Positions 57,549 through 64,000 of a DNA stretch of 64,000 bases are shown here, piece after piece. Numbering within the stretch: position 1 is the first letter of the stretch; the number at the start of each line of letters is the position of its first letter. The stretch is from Bemisia tabaci (taxonomy: Eukaryota; Arthropoda; Insecta; Hemiptera; Aleyrodidae): NCBI RefSeq assembly GCF_918797505.1, contig NC_092798.1, positions 11,235,501 through 11,299,500 on the forward strand, given 5' to 3'. The notes beneath the pieces were generated by a model. It ran no database searches. It was not told the origin of the DNA and was given only the letters and a program-made list of their open reading frames with translations. The position numbers and the translations under genes were made by a program.

Positions 57549-58448
57549 TCTTAATATTTAATTTGAAAAATAGAATGAAATTGTGAATTAACCACTGTAC
57601 TAATTGCGAGGGGCGTTGGTTCATTTGAAAGGTGTTGTTCTCAATGCTTCGGGAAAACTATAAATTATTTTCTGGGGTTCGTCCCCGATTTTTAAATCCC
57701 TAAAAACTCATAAATTGGATGAGGGGAAGTAGGGTTTGAAAAATAGAATGAAATTGTGAATTAACCACTGTACTAATTGCGAGGGGCGTTGGTTCATTTG
57801 AAAGGTGTTGTTCTCAATGCTTCGGGAAAACTATAAATTATTTTCTGGGGTTCGTCCCCGATTTTTAAATCCCTAAAAACTCATAAATTGGATGAGGGGA
57901 AGTAGGGTTTTTTTGTTTTTTGTTTTTCGGAAAAGTTTTGTTGCTACGCATCTTACTTTACTATTTGTTGTCTTTTTATCAGCTGTTTTCATTCAACAAT
58001 CATCATTAATGAGGTTACCTCCAACACTCAACTGCCATCAACTTACATTTTTCTTTTCCCGCGTTTTTTTTTTTTTTTTTTTTTTTACGGTTTTTCATGA
58101 TTGGCTCCTTTATCCAACTTCAACCAAATACTGTGTCTGTAGATTGTTGTTATTTCACTCAATAAAAAAAAAAAAATCTTTTTCCTATTTCCAATTTTTC
58201 CTCATCAAGTCAATAACCTCCAATTTTTCTTTCTCATTTCCAATCAGAACGTTCCACGCTGTTAGTTATTTCCTTTGCAATGTGCATTAATATGTATATT
58301 GTTTTACGCTATTAGTTATTTTCTTTTCATCCTTTTTCTTCTGATTTATTTTTTTTAAAATTTGTAAATGAACTTCGTCAGTTATGATTTTGTTAAAAGA
58401 ATAATAATTTTTAAACGTCTAATTTTAATTTTAAATTTAACAGTTGTT

Positions 58449-58901
58449 ATGAGTGAAATAATCAATAACCGAGGCGGTCGTCCTCCAAAACGTGGTGGCG
58501 TTTTCCAGAATTCTTCGCATCTTCGTTTGGTGAAGCAAGAACTTAACTCTATCATTAGTATAGAAAATCAAAGTTTCATTTCTTCACTTCGGAAGTATAA
58601 AATTGATGATCAGAACTTTGATGAAAATTTTGTTATCCAATTTTCAGTCGGTTCAACGAATATAATTTGTCATCATTGTGATGCTCGCCATTTTCATGGT
58701 GAAATGTCAAATGGTCATTTTAATAACTGCTGCCAAAATGGCACAATTTCTTTACCCAGTATTCGGACAAATACCGATTTGAAATCTTTATTTTTATATT
58801 CTTCGAATTTCATAAAGCATATCCGAAATTATAATAGTGCTGTTGCTTTTGCCTCTTTCTCTGCAAATCGAATTGATATTCCGGGTGATGGACCTTATTA
58901 A
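58449..58901 (+). CDS. Helitron helicase-like protein N-terminal fragment (copy 3)
   Basis: Begins MSEIINNRGGRPPKRGG and stays open 150 residues with the CHHC, CC and HIRNYNSAVAFASF motifs intact. It ends at GDGPY because an internal deletion brings in TAA. The ATG at 58449 aligns with the starts in copies 1 and 2; the open frame upstream of it (from 58368) is not shared. Several substitutions, yet no frameshift. Confidence 0.7.
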   Translation: MSEIINNRGGRPPKRGGVFQNSSHLRLVKQELNSIISIENQSFISSLRKYKIDDQNFDENFVIQFSVGSTNIICHHCDARHFHGEMSNGHFNNCCQNGTISLPSIRTNTDLKSLFLYSSNFIKHIRNYNSAVAFASFSANRIDIPGDGPY

Positions 58902-59096
58902 AGGTTTAAAAAAAATTTCAATTTAAAGTTTACAAAATAAACTTACAATTTTTGAAAAAATTTGCTATATTTATTACTTCAAAGAAAAAATTAGGACCAA
59001 TTCTAAGACAAACCAGAAAATTAAATGAAAATAAATAAATAAATAAATTAATAAAAAAAAAGACATGTGAAAGGGAAAGGTGTACATGAAAAATAA

Positions 59097-59128
59097 GGGG
59101 CTGCGAAGCAGCCCTCATGAGCCCCTAG
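59097..59128 (+). terminator. Helitron 3' terminal hairpin and CTAG (copy 3, array end)
   Basis: Seven perfect pairs plus a G-T pair (GCAGCCCT on the right arm), then CTAG followed by host T. Marks the outer 3' border of the trimer. Confidence 0.85.
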
Positions 59129-59195
59129 TATGCGTTTAACGCTGAAACGTGCCTTTGGCTCTACACGTAATTAATCCGTCCTAAAAAATTTTCGA
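59129..59195 (+). repeat. GCGCAATGCG repeat, right flank of Helitron array
   Basis: TATGCGTTTAACGCTGAAAC and GTGCCTTTGGCTCTA match 51394-51440, so this is the displaced right half of the target repeat. Confidence 0.75.
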
Positions 59196-59589
59196 TTTTT
59201 CAATGCTCGCTTACTTTCGCTGAAACAATAAACACGGGACTTTGGCGCCCGGGAGGAAAACCCCGCGCTCAACACGGCGACAGTCGCGATTGTTTTGACG
59301 TCTCGTATTGCCACCCTCAAGTTTACTCCACCACCACCGTCGTCGTCGCCTTCGCCGTCGGCGTGAAATGACGTGGCCGACCGATAGACGTGTTTCCGTG
59401 ATCCCCGTCTCGCGTGTTCCCTGGCTCGTAGCGAGCGGCGCGGCTATTGACAATGACTGCAGTTGCATGCCACGCCGGGTCACCGTGGTCACATTCCCAG
59501 TCGAACACGAAATCCACAGGATATTGAACCAGGAGGATCCTCACTTTTCAGTTCCTCCGATTCCTATACCATTTTGATATTGTTGATTC

Positions 59590-59855
59590 TAGAGTCCCTT
59601 TAAGCTGAGAGTACAGACAAAACGAATCCATTTCTGATTGGTTCCCTTATTTTAGGCCTCCATAGTGTCACAGACGGGAATAAAGATCGCATTTTCACCA
59701 ATTGCAATAATTATAAACGGGAATGGACCGGGAAATTAGAGGCGCGGCAAGGAACATACGGAATAAGAGGAGGAACGGAGATTACGAAAAACGTTCAATT
59801 CGTGTAATCTATATTCCCGTTTGTGACATAACGCTCTCTACAAAGGAACTCTAGT
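59590..59855. mobile_element. Foldback element with AGAGTCCCTTTAAGCTGAGA end
   Basis: Left AGAGTCCCTTTAAGC and right GCTCTCTACAAAGGAACTCT are imperfect complements, with GTCACAGACGGGAATA / TATTCCCGTTTGTGAC inside. The left end resembles that of the 16609-17040 element. Confidence 0.55.
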
Positions 59856-60359
59856 AGATCCAAGCCACCATGAGTACTATTCTCAGGGTTGCTGGCGAGT
59901 GGCAAGGCATGAATGATCGATTATCGATATTTCCCCATTTGAAGCTATGGAGAAGAATCCATTATTGAGGTGTTCGTTGCTAACACCCAGTTTATCGATT
60001 TAAACAATCAGGCTGCAGATCTTTCGACTGCTACCCTTCCTACGGGCCGATTATTGAAATTTTGTGTTTGTCGATCGGAATTAGGTTAAACGGCGGATCG
60101 GCTATGTCTTATCGCTGCTTTGTCGTGCCTTTGTCAGGTGGAATTCACGACAAGCTAAAGGCACCCTTGAGTTCTGACCAATCACGATCCGCCGTTGAAC
60201 TTATACGTCCGCCCGACCAACACAAAATTTCAATAATCGGCCCGCAGGTCATTTTGCCATCTTTTGTCAGCCGTAAAATAAGAAATTTCTCCATCAATAA
60301 AACATACTCAGATAGAAATTTTCCAGTTGAGTTCGGTAATAATATTTCAAGTTAGATTA

Positions 60360-60920
60360 TTTTTTTCTCTCTCTCTCCTTTTCTTTTTTAAGAAAAAAGA
60401 AGAAGAGAGAAGAGAAAACCCGTTATCGTCCTCAGTCAGTAAATTGTTTTTTAATCAAGTAAAAAGAAGAGTGTATAACCACAAATCTTTATAATACAAT
60501 TATCGTTCAATAATCCAGGCTAGCTTCTCGCTATTCGATCTAATCCAATCAGTACAATCAACTTTTCCCCGAGAGCTCTCCATGTCATTATAACCCGTTC
60601 AATGGAATTATGCAACGGTCACAACCGCTGGTTGTATGCAAGTCTCCCACAGCTACGTTAAATTTTTAAACAGGAATGCATAATGCAACGGGAAATCGAA
60701 CGCCGTTTATTAATGAAAGAGCCGAAGCGCCTTATTTTTTCGAGCCTCGGTTCGTTTCAACCACAACGAATCCCACAAGGGATGATTAGTTTTTGACGCT
60801 TGGACTCTCTCAAAAACAAACATTTCTATTGAAACTTGGTCGAGAAGTTTGCTTTTTTTTTTTGTTTGACCGTGTCATCACGATGTAGCACTCGTAGCCG
60901 CGTCAACCTCTCACCCACCG
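60360..60920. other. No recognisable gene
   Basis: A CT/GA-rich inverted patch at 60361-60415 (TTTTTCTCTCTCTC / GAAGAGAGAAGAG) could fold. Otherwise ordinary AT-rich sequence. Confidence 0.5.
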
Positions 60921-60922
60921 CT

Positions 60923-61175
60923 CTGCCGTGCTAAGGAAAAACAACGTATGAACATTCGAGAGTTGCCAAATTTCCTTCGATGAAATGTTAATTTTTGAGA
61001 AAAGTTATGGATATTTTTCCTTGAAATTTTCGGAAACTTTAGGTGAAATTGCGAACAAAATTACATGAAAAATTTGAAGAAAAATATTCACGAATTTTCC
61101 CGATAGTTCGTGATTTGCCGAAGGAAATTTGGCAACGCCTGAGGGTTCATACGGTGTTTTTCCTTAGGACGGCAG
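60923..61175. mobile_element. CTGCCGTG foldback element, copy 4
   Basis: CTGCCGTGCTAAGGAAAAAC ... TTTTCCTTAGGACGGCAG, exactly 253 bp, with CGCT duplicated on both sides (60919-60922, 61176-61179). A plus-strand ORF that starts inside it is spurious. Confidence 0.82.
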
Positions 61176-61719
61176 CGCTGACCTCTTCTTTCCGCAGGGC
61201 CGTCAAAACAAACACGTCAACGTTCTTGTCCGGTCGTCAAGAAGCGCAGGAGACGACGATTTGTCACGGCGGTGCATCTATTGGATTCTGCATAATTTAT
61301 CGCCCTCCGAGGATTTTCCGTCTGGGGTCCGATTATCTGCGGGTGTCCCCCGTTCGGCCGCGGTTTCATAGGCAGTGCGCGACGCAAAGTTGGACGCGCG
61401 AAGTCAATAGACCGTATTCGATAACGGTTCGATGTATCGTTTGGTTCAAAACAATAGAACATAACCTCAAACCAAACTTTAAGGATTTAAGTTGGAAAAG
61501 CTGAAAATGAGAAATTTCGTGACAATTTCACTTTGTATTGGCATTTGGTACTCAAAAGAATATAAAATCTGTTACAAAAGACCCGCTCTCTCAGATTTCT
61601 GAATTTACTTTTGAGGCTAAGTTTATGTTTTGAACCAATCGATATCGATACAATCTCACCCGTTTGATGTATCGAATACGATCTTCTGAGACGGGGTGCC
61701 ATATTGGCGGATCCATCAA

Positions 61720-61855
61720 TATGACAACACTATTTTCCTTTAAACCTACGGAAATATATCGATTCTTGGAGGGGCCCGGTACTCCGACAAGAATCGATAT
61801 ATTTCCATCCGTTTAAATGGAGGATTGCCAGTGTTGCCAAATTGCCGGATCTGCC
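61720..61855. mobile_element. Hairpin MITE with TTTAAAC arms, second copy
   Basis: CCTTTAAACCTACGGAAAT then ATATCGATTCTTGGAG, and the complement CAAGAATCGATATATTTCC with CGTTTAAATGGAGG. The right flank GTTGCCAAATTGCCGGATC matches 13890-13908. Confidence 0.65.
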
Positions 61856-61859
61856 TCTG

Positions 61860-62920
61860 CAGGGTGCTATGATTTTGAATCTTCCGTTGACGTAGACATT
61901 TGGCGCCAATCACCTCATCAATGAGAAGCAGGTTTAAGGTGGATATTCAGCTTTTGCGCAAGGGCTTTTCATTTTGAATAGAATCGAGATACGTCGCAGG
62001 CAAATAGTGAAATTATGCATTTTGTCAATTTCCCAGGCAAATATTCAAACATTCTTTCTTAGATTGTAATTTTTGATTACTCTCTTAATTTTGGACAAAA
62101 TAATTCATTGCTCCTTTAAGATAGAATTCTCTGTAAAAAGCATCATAGAATAGTAATTTAAACGATTTTTAGCTCCTGAACGATTATTTATCTTCACATT
62201 TTCAGCAGTTCATAAAATACAGAATTTTTATCACTTTAACATTTAAATACATGAGAAGCATTTTTAAGAGGAAGGAATAAGGAGATTTCGTAGATTTGAT
62301 GAGTTTTTCCTTCCAAAATATTGAAAAAATTGAGCTCTTCGCCATAAAATTACAAAATTTCGTCAACTGTCAAAATTTGACTATTTGCCCAGGCATTTAA
62401 TATAATGCTTGATTCGACTAATTGCCTGCGACCCAGCGATATCAATAGGTCGCAGTACTTTTGACTTTGTTTTAGGACTTTGGAAGATAATTTTTGGCGC
62501 GAACTTTCCTCAATTTTTATCTCTTGACTGAAATTTCGTTTTTCTGAAAATAATCCACCTGAACGTCAAAATTTGAAATATATCAATCGCACCCAGAATA
62601 CTTTGCACAAAAACGGAAGATCCAGCTTAAATCATCGCACTCGATAATCGCGCGACCAGCTCGCGTCACGGGCTGTCCGTGGAACCGTAGCTTTCCGTTT
62701 TCCCGCCGTTTGCGCGTCGTGACGTCACACGTTGGCTCGCGCCCAAGAGGCGTCGTGGCGCCTTGCGGTTCCGGGTCCGTCGCACCGCCGGAAACTCCAG
62801 CGCAGCACCTCGAGTTTTCCCGGCGTCGCTTGAGTTTGACCGTCTGATAAGCGGGCCGACAAATTCTTGAGAAGTTGGGATTTTCCTTGTTTTTAAACAA
62901 GGTTTCGTCAAGTCCGGTAT
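61860..62920. other. No recognisable gene; GC-richer patch at its right end
   Basis: 62640-62830 is GC-richer than the surroundings with CpG-rich words (TGCGCGTCGTGACGTCACACG). It has overlapping open frames but no codable domain. Could be a small promoter-like patch. Confidence 0.4.
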
Positions 62921-63495
62921 TTTCGGAAATGGTCCTGACTTTTTAAGGGGGGGTTCGGAAGTTCTGAAAAAGTGCGGAAATTCCGCAAGAGGTCCGGAAT
63001 TGTTTTCATTTTTGTCTCAATTTGAGCGAGAAATTCAAATTTTTGAAATTTTGTCAGGGTGCCTACAAGTCCGGAATTTCCGGAAAGTCCAGAAATTGTA
63101 CTGATTTTTTAAGGACGATCCGGAAGTTCTAAAAAAGTGTGGAAATCCCGCGAGAAGGTCCGGAATTTTTGTTATTTTTGTCGCAATTTGAGCGACAAAT
63201 TCAAATTTTTTAAATTTATCGAATTTCGTCAAATGGAGGTACTGAAAAAGTACTGAATTTGTCTGTTAGGGAGGACTGAATTTCTTCGGAATGTACTGAA
63301 AAAGAACTGTGAAAGTACTGATTTTCGGCCTGCCTGTTTTAGTAGACACCCTGTTTTCGAATTTCGTCAATTGGAGATACTAAAAGAGTACTGAATTTTC
63401 CTGTTGAGGGTTTCTGAATTTTTGGGGATGTACTGAAGAAGTACTGTAAAAGTGCTGATTTTTTGCCAGCCTGTTTTAGTAGACACCCTGTTAAA
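62920..63495. repeat. GTCCGGAA / TACTGAAAA word repeats
   Basis: Two units with GGAAGTTCTGAAAAAGTG-like layout (62945 and 63121), then two with TACTGAAAAAGTACTG layout (63240 and 63374), each closing with TAGTAGACACCCTGTT. Same layout as the TACGGAAA repeats at 1-90, 7165-7300 and 32344-32430. Confidence 0.65.
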
Positions 63496-64000
63496 TTTCC
63501 CCTCTGACAAGTGAAATGCGAAAGGAACTCTGCAAAGTCGCAAACCGAGACACGCAGTTAGGTAGTTTCATCCTCGTTACGTTTCTGTTTACATCAGAAA
63601 TATCGAGCAGCTAGTATGGGTCTAGCTAAGTATTTTTGCCGGGGCAAAAATTAGAGCGAACGTTAGGCTGGGGGACTTGCGAAAAATTTTTGTAATTTGA
63701 CATGTTTTGCGGGAGTATTTTGAGCTATTCGTATCGAAATTTTCCTGAGATTCAATTTTAAAGTTGACAGAAGTATCACGCCTTTTTTTCGCAAAACCCC
63801 TTTCATTTTCTGAAAGAGGTCGAGTAGATTTTTGGGAGGCTAGCCTTCTCTGCTTTCAGACACTTAGCAAGGAATTTGTTGGTCGTTTTTCTTCCAATTT
63901 CTTCCTCTCTTCCTACTCCCCACTTCTCTTTTCTTGTTCTTTTTTTGTTGTAGTGGAGACTAAATCCCCTCAAGTCCCCCCCTGTCTTCATGCCTGCCCC

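Larger units (their letters stand above)
57549..59128 (+). mobile_element. Helitron copy 3 (diverged, internally deleted)
   Basis: Begins TCTTAATATT right after CTAG of copy 2 and ends CTAG at 59125-59128, followed by host TATGCG. The 3' hairpin (59097-59115) has a G-T closing pair. It contains a 173-bp tandem duplication of its 5' region (57563-57735 and 57736-57908) and a large deletion that removes everything between GDGPY of the ORF and the 3' tail. Sequence differences from copies 1 and 2 are clearly more numerous, so it is probably the oldest unit. Confidence 0.88.

Noticed and set aside
59308..59577. 89-codon Arg-rich frame in a GC-richer patch
   Set aside because: Driven by a CCACCACC/CGTCGTCG simple repeat; no homologue recognised and open frames exist on the other strand too.
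61043..61504. 153-codon plus-strand frame
   Set aside because: It begins inside a 253-bp foldback element and runs through its end; the remainder shows no recognised domain.

Overview
This looks like nuclear DNA from an insect. Small exons are spread over long AT-rich introns, and the rest is densely packed with short foldback transposons, tandem repeats and Helitrons. The overall style suggests a hemipteran such as a whitefly, but nothing in the window fixes the species.

The main host gene is a complete SLC17/sialin-type major facilitator transporter on the minus strand (27043 down to 12887). I rebuilt it from ten coding exons whose splice phases all agree; it gives an uninterrupted 531-residue protein. 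A second member of the same family (7581 down to 876, running off the left edge) lies in tandem just downstream on the same strand. Only its first two exons are in the window. Both genes share a three-codon first exon, the same intron phases and a GATA-type element about 170-205 bp upstream of the ATG. The complete gene uses two GC-AG introns; at the first of these positions the paralogue has a normal GT donor. Two orphan exon candidates were also found: a minus-strand terminal exon (6050-5727) inside intron 1 of the paralogue, and a clean 70-codon phase-0/0 plus-strand exon (31162-31371).

Right of about 32 kb there is little recognisable host coding sequence. It holds a GC-rich island at 33.77-34.13 kb (possible promoter or first exon) followed by degenerate tandem duplications to about 35.4 kb, an 86-bp minisatellite (39.3-40.1 kb), a decayed mariner element with TA target duplications (40571-41535), and many hairpin elements.

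The most striking structure is at 53228-59128: three Helitrons joined head to tail. Each starts with TC and ends in a hairpin plus CTAG, and the array sits precisely between A and T of a dispersed repeat whose empty version is at about 51343-51450. Each copy carries the N-terminal piece of the Helitron helicase protein but not the Rep or helicase domains, and two copies carry a Lys/Glu-rich ORF of unknown origin. The copies differ by deletions, a 173-bp internal duplication and an apparent chimeric junction.

The dispersed-repeat landscape includes a 253-bp foldback family with 4-bp target duplications, a CACTGG-ended foldback family with 2-bp duplications, a MULE-like MITE with a 9-bp duplication, a hairpin element whose 124-bp body was amplified in tandem, and an odd family in which the same sequence layout recurs with different short words. 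No rRNA gene, convincing tRNA gene, CRISPR array or bacterial feature was seen.
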